In this document: one piece after another, positions 1 to 7,298 of the stretch | Layout of the letters: every line of letters starts with the position of its first letter | Numbering within the stretch: the stretch's first letter is position 1 | DNA from: a virus | Virus record (IMG/VR): IMGVR_UViG_3300049491_000865 | Coordinates: 1-21,911 of that record | Length of the DNA: 21,911 bases | Strand: one strand, 5' to 3' | The notes under the pieces: model-generated | Seen by the model: the letters and a program-made list of their open reading frames with translations, nothing else | What the model was told of the DNA's origin: nothing | Database searches by the model: none | Made by a program: the position numbers and the translations under genes

Positions 1-2
1 AT

Positions 3-1811
3 CTAGCCTCTCTCATCGGCTTCATTGACGTTGGCGTTGCGGATCCAGTCCTGGGTGGCGCGAGCCTCAGTGCGTTCGAGATCGAGGTCGCGGGCGAAGA
101 CGACGGTGCCACCCAGGGTTCCGAGGAGAGCTGCGATGGAGATGCTGTTGCGCAACGCCTCCCTCACGGCCGGCGTTGAATCGAGGATCCCCATCTCGAT
201 GGGGTCTCCGTGCTTGCTGTCCATGGCATCGTAGACGAGCACCTGGTCGTTCTTCATCGCCTCCAAGATGGGGGCGAGTACGGCTCTGGTCTCATCTCCT
301 GTCATGCCGCAGTTCGAGAGCAGGCGATGAACGGGCTCGACGAGCGCTTGCTTGAGGATGCCGTTGATGATGGGGTCATCGGGGTAGGCTGCGTTCAGGG
401 CCTTGACGACCCGCATCAGCGCCCAGCCGCCGCCTGGAAGACAGCCGTGCTTGATGGCGCCGCGAACGGCGCAGACGGCGTCCTCAGCGCGGTCTCGCTT
501 TTCCTTCAGTTCGCCGTTGCTGGCTCCGATGACTCGGAGCTTGGCGATGCCGCCGGTGAGCTTGCCCAGGCGCTCCTGGAGCAGGCCACGGTCGTAGTCG
601 GACTCGGGGTTCTCCAACTGGGTCGTGACGATGTCGACCTGATCCATCTCCCGCGTCTTCCAGGGTTCGCCATGAGCCGAGGCGCGACCGAGGATGATGG
701 AGCGGAAGCGACCGGCCTCGAAGGCGGTGGTGCCGGGCCCGAGGTCTTCCAGGGTTCCGGTGTCGAGGGGGCGATTGATGGGGTCGAAGATGGTGGCGCC
801 GGTGATGGCGGACAGATCCTCTAGGAACTGGGTCTGGCTGTTGAGCAGCGCCGTCTTGGGGACGACGAGGGGGAAGATCTTGAGGGCGTTGGGGAGCTGG
901 AAGCCGGCGGCGAAGGTGCCGAGCACCTGCTCCGAAAAGCCGATGGCGACGAAGACCACGGACGTGTGGCGGTACTCCGTCTGCTTGCCCTCGATCAAGT
1001 CCTGGAACATGGCGCCAACCTTGTCCAGGATGGAGTAGGCGACGAGGACGTCCGTTAGGGTTCCGTGGTAGAGGACGTAGACGGGGTTCTCCAATACCGT
1101 CATCTGTCGGGCGGCATCGTTGATGTACTTGGGGTGGAACTTGGCGCAGCTTTCCTCGTACCCCATGCCGATGGGGAAGCCATCGATCTCCTCGACCTCG
1201 TAGGAGGAGGGGCCTGAAGTCTCGGTGATGGTGACGTTACCTTCGTCGCCGACGAGGTTGAAACATCGCATGACGGCGTCGGCCAGCGGCTCATCGCCAT
1301 TGGCAGAGACGCGGGCGACGTTGCGCAGGAGCTTCTGGCCTTCTTCGGAAGTGGAGTCGACCTTAATCGACAAGTCGGCGATCGTGGGCTCGATAACGTC
1401 CTTGAACGCTTGTTCGAGGCGGCGCACGGCCCGCTGCGGACTCACCCTGGGGTTGGCGGTGCAGAAGAAGTCGGTGTAGCGAACGATGGCTTCGGCAAGG
1501 ATGGTGGCGGTGGTAGTGCCATCACCCGCCTCAGACGCCGTTCGGATGGCGGCATCTCTTGCCGCTTCCATGATGCAGTGCTTGGCCGGGTCGACAAAGC
1601 CGAGGCTTCTGAAGACTGTGACTCCGTCCTTGGTCACGATCGGCGGCATCCCGTGCTCGAAGCGCTCGATCATGACCTGGCGCCCACCAGGGCCAAGCGT
1701 GTCCCCGACAACGTCGGAAATGGTCTTCATGGTTTCGAGAACCATCTTGGACAGGCGCGGCCCCTTGGGCGTCACCTGCTTCGCTACCGACTTGACCTTC
1801 TGATACTCCAC
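3..1811 (-). CDS. groEL: Phage-encoded GroEL-type chaperonin (Cpn60)
   Basis: A 602-aa group I chaperonin that would fold phage, probably virion, proteins in an ATP-driven double ring. GroEL signatures run the whole length: DTLGPGGRQV (37-46), TKDGVTV (60-66), GDGTTTATILAEA (96-108), KLTGGIAKLRV (417-427), RAEDAVCAVRGA (441-452), PGGGWAL (459-465) and MGILDST (540-546). The three aspartates used for ATP hydrolysis in E. coli GroEL (D52, D87, D398) have counterparts D62, D97 and D444, so the protein looks active. It is about 55 aa longer than bacterial GroEL, has a divergent apical region, and ends in a charged tail instead of the Gly-Gly-Met repeats. The start is GTG, chosen because CAGGAG lies 8 nt upstream and the following residues fit the family. 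A GATTCGCTATAAG motif lies about 30 nt upstream, overlapping the helicase stop codon. The matching GroES-like gene is at 7299-7598. Family assignment is firm; the substrate is unknown. Confidence 0.96.
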   Translation of the reverse strand: MEYQKVKSVAKQVTPKGPRLSKMVLETMKTISDVVGDTLGPGGRQVMIERFEHGMPPIVTKDGVTVFRSLGFVDPAKHCIMEAARDAAIRTASEAGDGTTTATILAEAIVRYTDFFCTANPRVSPQRAVRRLEQAFKDVIEPTIADLSIKVDSTSEEGQKLLRNVARVSANGDEPLADAVMRCFNLVGDEGNVTITETSGPSSYEVEEIDGFPIGMGYEESCAKFHPKYINDAARQMTVLENPVYVLYHGTLTDVLVAYSILDKVGAMFQDLIEGKQTEYRHTSVVFVAIGFSEQVLGTFAAGFQLPNALKIFPLVVPKTALLNSQTQFLEDLSAITGATIFDPINRPLDTGTLEDLGPGTTAFEAGRFRSIILGRASAHGEPWKTREMDQVDIVTTQLENPESDYDRGLLQERLGKLTGGIAKLRVIGASNGELKEKRDRAEDAVCAVRGAIKHGCLPGGGWALMRVVKALNAAYPDDPIINGILKQALVEPVHRLLSNCGMTGDETRAVLAPILEAMKNDQVLVYDAMDSKHGDPIEMGILDSTPAVREALRNSISIAALLGTLGGTVVFARDLDLERTEARATQDWIRNANVNEADERG

Positions 1812-1840
1812 GCTGAGGGCTCCTGACGGGTGTCCGTAAT

Positions 1841-1855
1841 GCTTATAGCGAATCT
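1841..1855 (-). promoter_or_regulatory. Promoter-like motif upstream of groEL
   Basis: On the minus strand this reads GATTCGCTATAAGC, one of five near-identical copies in the window. It overlaps the TAG stop of the DnaB-like gene and lies about 30 nt before the groEL GTG, leaving room for a short leader with the CAGGAG ribosome site. If TATAAG is the -10 element, transcription would start near 1834. Promoter function is inferred from repetition and position. Confidence 0.6.
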
Positions 1856-3377
1856 AGCCGCCGGCCCTGGCCTTGAGCGGGGTCGGGCTGATTTCGGCCT
1901 CTTGTGCGGCCTGGACCGTGTCCTTGGCCCAGTACGGGATCTCGGCGCCCGTCAATTCCTCCCACTCGTACCCACTCTTGGTGAGGGCGTACGTCTCCTG
2001 GTATCGACTGCTGCGGGCGTCAAAGTTGCAGAGGCCCACGTAACGAGTCCTGGAGCCATCGAGCCGAGACTTGACGGCCCCGATGTAGGTCGGCCACAGG
2101 TACGACTTGCCAGTGGCGTGCCCCGGATCGTCGGCCCTGTCCAGCATGATGCAGGTGGTAGCGATCTTGGGCACGTCCGAGGTCCCGTGAAACTCCTCGA
2201 TCATGGGGACGAGGGTGCGGGCCTTGTTGGCGCCTGACGGTGCCTTGCGCAGGTGGGCGATGACGATGACTGGAATCCCGAAGCGGAGGACGATGTCGCG
2301 GATGAGCTTGATCGTCTGCTTGTAGGCGTGGTTCTCGTCCTCGTTGGTGTCGATGTAGTGCAAGTGGTCGATGATGATGAGCCGAGACTTTGTCACAACC
2401 TTCATCAGGTTCTTCTCCAGGGCCCGGAGGTCGAAGCTGCCGCTGGTGCGGTAGAGGGTCTGGAGATTGCCGACAGCCTTGAAGATCTTCTCGCGTTCGC
2501 TCTCCTCAAACGGCTTCATGACGCGATCGATCTTGCCCATGCGCCATTCGCCGTAGCCGATCTGGGGGGCGTCGTCGCCGCGCCTGCGGTAGTAGGCGGA
2601 TGAGATGAGGCCGTACTTGATGCGGCGCTCAATCTCATTGTTCTCGGCTTCGAGGGCGAAGTAGTGGACGGGGTACCCGGCCTGGGCGTTGTGCATGGCG
2701 ATGGCGGTGGCGAGCTGAGTCTTTCCGGCTCCGGTCTTGGCGCCGAGGACGATGAGGTCGTTGGGGATGATGCCACCGAGGTTGTCGTCGAGAAACTTGA
2801 CCCCGAACTGGAGGATCCGCTTCGACTGCTCCATGCGCTCCTCACGCTCTTCGTCGATGCGCTCTACCGCAGGCTTGAAGCCTTGGCTGATCCCCTCCTC
2901 GAAGGAGGCGGTGGCCTTCACCAGGGTGGCGTCCTCAACCACGGCCCAGGCGTCATCGAGCTTCTTCGCGTTGAAGGTGTTGACGGCTTGCTGGATCGAC
3001 TGACCGAAGATGACCGCCTTCATCCACATCGTCATCTCGTTGCGGAGGATGTCGAGGCCGTAGAACTTGGACTGCTTCAAGCAATCCGCCATCACCTCGG
3101 GGATGCGCTTCTGTAAGATGGCGTCCTCTTGCGTGAAGGGGCGGTACTCCTTCAGCTCGTGGGGAGAAGGGCGGCGGTGGTACTGGTTGTAGATGTCGAC
3201 GATGGCGCCGTAGATCTTGGCGACAGTGGGAGAGCTGAACCACTCCGTCTTCACCACGGCCACGCACTGCATGCAGAAGAGGTCGTCTTGCATGGCCCAG
3301 CCCACGATAGCTGCTTGCTTGGTCTGATCGAAGGCGAGGCTGGTGTCGAGGGTGAACGTCTTCTGGGTCTCGGACAT
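1854..3377 (-). CDS. dnaB: Replicative DNA helicase, DnaB family
   Basis: A 507-aa SF4 (RecA-fold) helicase expected to unwind the phage replication fork as a hexamer. The C-terminal ATPase domain has Walker A GAKTGAGKT (212-220), an ALEAE segment (241-245) at the place of the catalytic glutamate region, Walker B LIIIDHLHYI (333-342; D337), and IVIAHLRK (371-378), where DnaB proteins have a conserved sensor strand. Residues 394-412 (EEFHGTSDVPKIATTCIML) match the DnaB segment preceding the arginine finger. The N-terminal ~180 residues are helical and end in a charged linker (172-187), as in DnaB, but are divergent. The ATG lies 3 nt after the stop of the upstream DUF1376-like gene, with AGGAG about 14 nt before it, so the two are probably cotranscribed. 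Pairing of an initiator/loader candidate with a helicase is a common phage replication arrangement. Confidence 0.92.
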   Translation of the reverse strand: MSETQKTFTLDTSLAFDQTKQAAIVGWAMQDDLFCMQCVAVVKTEWFSSPTVAKIYGAIVDIYNQYHRRPSPHELKEYRPFTQEDAILQKRIPEVMADCLKQSKFYGLDILRNEMTMWMKAVIFGQSIQQAVNTFNAKKLDDAWAVVEDATLVKATASFEEGISQGFKPAVERIDEEREERMEQSKRILQFGVKFLDDNLGGIIPNDLIVLGAKTGAGKTQLATAIAMHNAQAGYPVHYFALEAENNEIERRIKYGLISSAYYRRRGDDAPQIGYGEWRMGKIDRVMKPFEESEREKIFKAVGNLQTLYRTSGSFDLRALEKNLMKVVTKSRLIIIDHLHYIDTNEDENHAYKQTIKLIRDIVLRFGIPVIVIAHLRKAPSGANKARTLVPMIEEFHGTSDVPKIATTCIMLDRADDPGHATGKSYLWPTYIGAVKSRLDGSRTRYVGLCNFDARSSRYQETYALTKSGYEWEELTGAEIPYWAKDTVQAAQEAEISPTPLKARAGG

Positions 3378-3380
3378 TTG

Positions 3381-4202
3381 CTAGTTGCTCTCCTGCTTGC
3401 GGGGGTCATTTCCTTCGAGCCACATCTTCTTGCGGTCTTCGGTCCAGTACTGGTTCAGCTCCTGCTTGACGTCCTCAGTGTCGTAGGTGCCCGGTTGCCA
3501 GGGCGGTTTCTCGCCCGGTGCCCTGGTTGGGGGTGTTACGGGTGCGGTGTTGTCGACCGGCTTGAAGGAGAAGTTCTTGGGGACGTAGCCGTTCCAGCAC
3601 GTCATGAACCTGCCCAGCCCCATCGTGAACTTCTTCCTGTCGTTCGGATCCCGCTCCTGGGCCCGCTCCCGCTTGTAGGCCTTGACGGCGGCCCATAGAC
3701 GTTGGTACTCTTCCTCTGTTGTGATGGTGTCACTCATCAGCTTGAGGCCTTCGGTGAGACCACCCTTGTTGGGTGGGTAGTCATTCAGGATCGGGGAGAA
3801 GTCGAAGGTGGGGGTGGGTTCGGAGTCTGAAGACGAAGAAGACTTCAGAGGAGATGGCTTCAACTCGTAGCGTTTATTGACGTTTTCCTTATTTCTGAAG
3901 GAGGCAGAGTCGGTTTCCTCGATGACGTCAGCCAACCTGTGGTTGAGCATCTTCGTCTTGTCCTCGGGGAGGAAGTTGAACTTCGCCATCACCCTCTTGC
4001 TGAGGAGGCGATCGACCTCTTCGTCGGACTTGACGTTGAACAGCCTTTTGAGACCGTCAATGTCCATGTCCACGTAACCATCCACCATTTGTCTGACCAG
4101 GAGAGTCCAGTAGACACCGACCTCCTCCATGGTTAGCTTCTGGACGGTGCCGCTTGCGGCCCAGTCCATGTGGTAGAACCGAACCCAGGGTCTCTTTCCC
4201 AT
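3381..4202 (-). CDS. DUF1376-like replication protein, candidate helicase loader/initiator
   Basis: A 273-aa protein. The N-terminal ~70 residues (RFYHMDWAASGTVQKLT, EEVGVYWTLLVRQMVDGYV) resemble the DUF1376 domain, a winged-helix-like domain found in phage and prophage replication proteins. A low-complexity Ser/Pro linker follows (about 115-132, with SSSSSDSEPTPT), then a basic C-terminal half (150-273) that I do not recognise. Domain, linker, C-terminal domain followed directly by a DnaB helicase gene is typical of phage initiator or helicase-loader proteins, so that role is inferred from position. The start is ATG with GAGGAG 7 nt upstream. It is the first gene of the minus-strand operon, and a GATTCGCTATAAG motif lies about 20 nt upstream. 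No Walker motif is visible, so it is not a DnaC-type AAA+ loader. Confidence 0.65.
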   Translation of the reverse strand: MGKRPWVRFYHMDWAASGTVQKLTMEEVGVYWTLLVRQMVDGYVDMDIDGLKRLFNVKSDEEVDRLLSKRVMAKFNFLPEDKTKMLNHRLADVIEETDSASFRNKENVNKRYELKPSPLKSSSSSDSEPTPTFDFSPILNDYPPNKGGLTEGLKLMSDTITTEEEYQRLWAAVKAYKRERAQERDPNDRKKFTMGLGRFMTCWNGYVPKNFSFKPVDNTAPVTPPTRAPGEKPPWQPGTYDTEDVKQELNQYWTEDRKKMWLEGNDPRKQESN

Positions 4203-4220
4203 TGATCTCTCCTCGCAACC

Positions 4221-4233
4221 CTTATAGCGAATC
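4221..4233 (-). promoter_or_regulatory. Promoter-like motif upstream of the replication operon
   Basis: On the minus strand this reads GATTCGCTATAAG followed by GGTTGC, then GAGGAG and the ATG at 4202. It is the strongest match to the window-wide consensus. With TATAAG as the -10 element the mRNA would start about 12 nt before the ATG, just before the ribosome site. The sequence upstream shows no clear TTGACA-type -35 box. It faces away from the copy at 4388-4400. Confidence 0.65.
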
Positions 4234-4257
4234 AGGTTTGAACCTTGAAGCTCTAGT

Positions 4258-4287
4258 TACGAGTCGTAGCTACGAGCCGTAGTACGA
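4258..4287. repeat. Palindromic TACGA repeats in the divergent intergenic region
   Basis: TACGAGTCGTA (4258-4268) is a perfect odd palindrome. TACGAGCCGTA (4271-4281) is the same element with one mismatch, and a further TACGA half-site begins at 4283. Start-to-start spacing is 13 and 12 bp. Such clustered palindromes are typical of operator sites for a dimeric DNA-binding protein; which protein binds is unknown. Confidence 0.5.
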
Positions 4288-4310
4288 ACCCCTGTATAGA
4301 AGAGAACTGT

Positions 4311-4370
4311 ACTGACTTGACCTGACCAGCACTGACCAGAAGTGACTTGCATTGTCTTGCACTAACTCAG
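4311..4370. repeat. Six tandem 10-bp direct repeats (iteron-like array)
   Basis: Six consecutive 10-bp units: ACTGACTTGA, CCTGACCAGC, ACTGACCAGA, AGTGACTTGC, ATTGTCTTGC and ACTAACTCAG. The shared core is TGAC[TC][TA]G, and the last two units are more degenerate. The 10-bp period places each core on nearly the same face of the helix. The array lies between the divergent replication operon and the UvsW-like helicase gene, outside any convincing coding sequence. Candidate roles, by inference, are replication-origin iterons or an array of activator/repressor sites serving both flanking promoters. Confidence 0.6.
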
Positions 4371-4387
4371 AATACAGATCATCAAGA

Positions 4388-4400
4388 GATTCGCTATATA
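4388..4400 (+). promoter_or_regulatory. Promoter-like motif upstream of the UvsW-like helicase
   Basis: GATTCGCTATATA, a copy of the repeated motif on the plus strand. Taking TATATA as the -10 hexamer (-12 to -7), position +1 falls exactly on the GTG at 4407 that best fits as the helicase start. This predicts a leaderless mRNA. No -35 element is apparent upstream; the 10-bp repeat array ends 18 bp before it. Confidence 0.6.
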
Positions 4401-4406
4401 GTTCAA

Positions 4407-5936
4407 GTGGTAGTCCTAGAAACTCCAACCAGAGCCCGCTTGGTCGGGTATGAACCCAGGGAGGCAACCCTGGAGAAGGCATTGTCCTACACGGACAAGA
4501 AGGTGGAGTTTGAACTCTCAAGGATCCAAAAGTCTGCTCACTTCTGGAGACAGAAGCTGGGGGAAGAGGAGTTTAAGAGAAGGGTCGATGCCCTGAAGGC
4601 AGAACGGAAGAAGTCTCTCCTCTTCAGAGACGAGGAAGGACTCTTCACCTACAGCGGACTCGGATCAAGAATCGCTGTTGCCGGAAGCGACGTCATCGAG
4701 AGAAGGTACAACCTCCCCGACTTCGACATCATGCCCTGGGCCAACAAGCCCAAGTACAAGGATCGCCCCTACCAGGTAGAGGCTCACGACAAGCTCATCG
4801 AAGCTGTTCAACACGGTCCCTGCGGCGTCGAGCTGGCAACTGGAGCTGGGAAGTCGACCATCATCCGCAACGTCCTGAAGACGATTGCTCTCGAAGCCGT
4901 CGTCATGGCTCCTTCAAAGTCGATCGCTGGTCAGCTCTACGACGATCTGTGCCACCACTTCGGCAAGCGCTACGTGGGCATGGTTGGCGATGGCAAGAAG
5001 GACTTTAAGAAGCACATTGTCGTGGCTATCGATGATAGCCTCTCGCTGGTAGAACCTGGCACCGAGATCTGGAATGCGCTCTCCTCGAAGCCGGTTTTTA
5101 TCGCTGATGAGAGCCACCTGTGCCCGGCTCAGTCGTTGGCGAAGGTCTGCTTCGGTCTGATGAAGAATGCCCCCTATCGCATGTTCTTTTCAGCGACCCA
5201 GATGCGCAACGATGGCCTCGACCTCGTCCTGGACGGAATCACCGGCAACATCGTCATACACAAGAACGTCCGCGAGCTGGTGGACGAGGGGTATCTGGCC
5301 AAGCCCATCTTCAAGATCGTCAAGTGCCAATCGAACAGCAGCTACGACAGCAAGGATGCGGTCCTCATGACGAGGAAGCACCTGTTCTACAATCGGATCG
5401 TCACCGAGATTGCTGCCGACCTCGCCAACAAGTTTGTCTCTCACATGAAGCGCCCCACCATCATCCTCGTCGAGGAAGTTGAGCAGTTCGGGCGCCTGCT
5501 GCCGCACCTCAAGCACGAGGCTCGTTTCGCCCACGGCCCCTTGACGAAAGAGAACAAGGAGTCCGTCCCCGAGGCCTACCACAAGGACAAGCCCAAAGAT
5601 CTGGTGCAGCTCTTCAACGAGGGCAAGCTCCCCATCCTCGTTGGCACAAGCTGCATCGCTACCGGTACCGACATTCAGGTTGCTGAGGCCGAGATCTATC
5701 TCATGGGCGGCAAGTCAGAGATCAAGGTCAAGCAGGGGCTTGGCCGCGAGACCAGAGGTGGCTTCAAAGGTAGCGTCGTCAATCCTTGGACCGGAAAGCA
5801 AAAGCTAGACAGCATCCACGTCGATTTTGAGGTCTCAAACATCGACATCCTCACGCGGCACGCCGACGAGCGTGCCTCCATCTATGCCGATGTTTATGAC
5901 GCACCGTCGTACATCGACATGACCGACTTCATGTAG
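4407..5936 (+). CDS. uvsW: SF2 DNA/RNA helicase, UvsW-like
   Basis: A 509-aa superfamily 2 helicase, close to the 503 aa of T4 UvsW, which rewinds and branch-migrates recombination intermediates and removes R-loops at origins. Counting from the GTG at 4407, motifs in order are: RPYQVEA, a Q-motif-like element (120-126); Walker A ATGAGKST (144-151); DESH (234-237); SAT (262-264); and motif VI QGLGRETR (443-450). The N-terminal ~100 residues (LETPTRARLVGYEP, LEKALSYTDKKVE, LLFRDEEGLFTYSG) look like the small accessory domain of the UvsW group. I chose GTG 4407 because family-like sequence begins there and a promoter-like motif lies immediately before it. An upstream in-frame ATG at 4347 would place the repeat array and the motif inside the coding region. 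The first ATG after that start falls well inside the conserved N-terminal region. No ribosome site precedes the GTG. Confidence 0.9.
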   Translation: MVVLETPTRARLVGYEPREATLEKALSYTDKKVEFELSRIQKSAHFWRQKLGEEEFKRRVDALKAERKKSLLFRDEEGLFTYSGLGSRIAVAGSDVIERRYNLPDFDIMPWANKPKYKDRPYQVEAHDKLIEAVQHGPCGVELATGAGKSTIIRNVLKTIALEAVVMAPSKSIAGQLYDDLCHHFGKRYVGMVGDGKKDFKKHIVVAIDDSLSLVEPGTEIWNALSSKPVFIADESHLCPAQSLAKVCFGLMKNAPYRMFFSATQMRNDGLDLVLDGITGNIVIHKNVRELVDEGYLAKPIFKIVKCQSNSSYDSKDAVLMTRKHLFYNRIVTEIAADLANKFVSHMKRPTIILVEEVEQFGRLLPHLKHEARFAHGPLTKENKESVPEAYHKDKPKDLVQLFNEGKLPILVGTSCIATGTDIQVAEAEIYLMGGKSEIKVKQGLGRETRGGFKGSVVNPWTGKQKLDSIHVDFEVSNIDILTRHADERASIYADVYDAPSYIDMTDFM

Positions 5937-5942
5937 GAGCCT

Positions 5943-6236
5943 ATGGACCACAACACGCTCATTGCCCTCTGTATCACTGGTTGGCTCTTGCTGCCAACCA
6001 TATTCTACCTCATCGGTGCCATGGTTCAGCGCGCCGTTGGCGTGGACAGAGAGGCGCCGGAAGCGCCGTTCTGTTGGCGGGGCATCAATCTCGCCCTTGG
6101 CGATGGCGTTGACCATCCCGAAGCATGTCAAGAGCTACGCGGTCTCAGGGCTGCTGGCTGGCACATCGAGAAGCAGGGTAGCGAGCGTGGCGGCTTCGTC
6201 TACCTTAAGTGCATCGCGCCTGGGCACAAGGAGTAG
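5943..6236 (+). CDS. Small single-span membrane protein, unknown
   Basis: A 97-aa protein I do not recognise. Residues 5-27 (LIALCITGWLLLPTIFYLIGA, then MV) form one hydrophobic membrane segment close to the N-terminus. The remaining ~70 residues are polar and probably form a small domain ending in EKQGSERGGFVYLKCIAPGH. The gene begins 6 nt after the UvsW-like stop; the GGAG ribosome site adjoins that TAG stop codon, and the next gene's ATG follows its own stop by 2 nt. It therefore looks cotranslated with the helicase and sigma-factor genes. No function can be assigned. Confidence 0.75.
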   Translation: MDHNTLIALCITGWLLLPTIFYLIGAMVQRAVGVDREAPEAPFCWRGINLALGDGVDHPEACQELRGLRAAGWHIEKQGSERGGFVYLKCIAPGHKE

Positions 6237-6238
6237 TC

Positions 6239-7273
6239 ATGGCGATGATGATTGACGATCCGCATTTCCGCAATTTCGCTACCTCCCTTGAGCACGCCAT
6301 TGAGTGTTGCGGAGAGACCGATGACGAGGACTTCCTTGCCAGGCAGAAGCGTCAGGTTGAGACCCTTGTCTTCTTGGAGAAGCAGTTCAAAAAGACCGTG
6401 ATCGGGTCTGCCAAGGGAGAGCGCATCTACAAGGGTTTCGTCAAGTTTATTTGTGACGAGCGGAAGAACATCCTTGACGCACGCCCCTACTTCAGGGAAC
6501 GCCAGCACGTCTTCACCAAGTACATCTCCACGGCCTTGCGCAAGAGGGCGGTGAAGCAGCTCTATCGCTTCAACTTCAACTACCGCTTCGTCCAGTTCGT
6601 CATGAACTTCTGCCCCTGGAAGCCGAAGTCGCCGATCACGAAGCTCGCAAACCAGATCCGCGCCATCCGTGACGAGCTGATTACGATGAATATGCCGCTT
6701 GCTATCTCGCGAGCCCGCATCTTCTACAGTCGCACCCCCAAAGCCCACCTCACTTACATGGACCTGATCCAGATCGCTTGCGAGGGCTTGATGTCGGGCA
6801 TCGACAAGTTCGTGCTCCCGTTCTCGAAGGCCTTCCGTAGTGTCGCCATCGGTCGCATGACCGGCAACTTCATCGAGAACTACTCGGAGACCCAGATCCA
6901 TTTCTATCCCGTCGACAAGCGCAAGCTGTACCGCGCCAACAAGCTGGTCGGGCGAGGCGCCACGACAGCAACCACGGTCGACTTCACAGACCTCGCCAAG
7001 AACGTCAACAAAGGTGTCGAGCCCGCACACCGCACCAACGCATCGGAGATCGCAAACCTCATGTCAGCAGCATCAACAGTTTCATCAGATACGCCCGTCA
7101 GCGATGACGATGACGAGACAGCCCGCGTCTCCGACCGCTTTGCAGCCCCAGCGGACACCCAGCCCGATGTCATCTGTGAACGTGCCGACAGCATGCGTCA
7201 GATGGCAGAGGCTATGACCGTCCTGAGTGCTTTCGAGCAGAAGGTGCTCCAGCTCAGGGGCGTAAGCCTGTAG
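6239..7273 (+). CDS. Divergent sigma-70-family factor lacking region 4.2 (gp55-like)
   Basis: A 344-aa protein with a recognisable sigma region 2. The segment about 150-216 contains MNMPLAISRARIFYS, then TYMDLIQIACEGLMSGIDKF (the sigma 'DLIQEGNIGLMKAVDKF' core), then FRSVAIGRMTGNFIENYS where regions 2.3-2.4 contact the -10 element. IHFYPVDKRKLYRANK follows, like the IRIPVH...KLNK segment after region 2 in sigma factors. The C-terminus, LSAFEQKVLQLRGVSL, resembles the start of region 4 (LPPREREVLRLRYGL) but stops there, so the helix-turn-helix that binds -35 boxes is absent. T4 gp55 likewise lacks this domain and uses only a -10-like element. The ~130-residue N-terminal extension is unassigned; an acidic patch (SDDDDE) lies near 288-293. 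The ATG at 6239 has AAGGAG 6 nt upstream. Inferred role: directing host RNA polymerase to the TTCGCTATA motif. Confidence 0.75.
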   Translation: MAMMIDDPHFRNFATSLEHAIECCGETDDEDFLARQKRQVETLVFLEKQFKKTVIGSAKGERIYKGFVKFICDERKNILDARPYFRERQHVFTKYISTALRKRAVKQLYRFNFNYRFVQFVMNFCPWKPKSPITKLANQIRAIRDELITMNMPLAISRARIFYSRTPKAHLTYMDLIQIACEGLMSGIDKFVLPFSKAFRSVAIGRMTGNFIENYSETQIHFYPVDKRKLYRANKLVGRGATTATTVDFTDLAKNVNKGVEPAHRTNASEIANLMSAASTVSSDTPVSDDDDETARVSDRFAAPADTQPDVICERADSMRQMAEAMTVLSAFEQKVLQLRGVSL

Positions 7274-7278
7274 GGTGT

Positions 7279-7290
7279 GTTTCGCTATAG
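7279..7290 (+). promoter_or_regulatory. Promoter-like motif upstream of the GroES-like gene
   Basis: GTTTCGCTATAG, the most divergent of the five copies (it lacks the GA before TTCGCTATA). It lies in the 25-bp gap between the sigma-factor gene and the GroES-like gene. With TATAGG as the -10 element, +1 would be the base just before the ATG at 7299. The GGAGAGG in between could instead act as a ribosome site on read-through mRNA. Confidence 0.5.
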
Positions 7291-7298
7291 GAGAGGTG

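Noticed and set aside
4347-4406. Longer UvsW-like start at ATG 4347
   Set aside because: It would encode the 10-bp repeats and the promoter-like motif as protein, and the extra 20 residues do not look like the family. GTG 4407 fits better.
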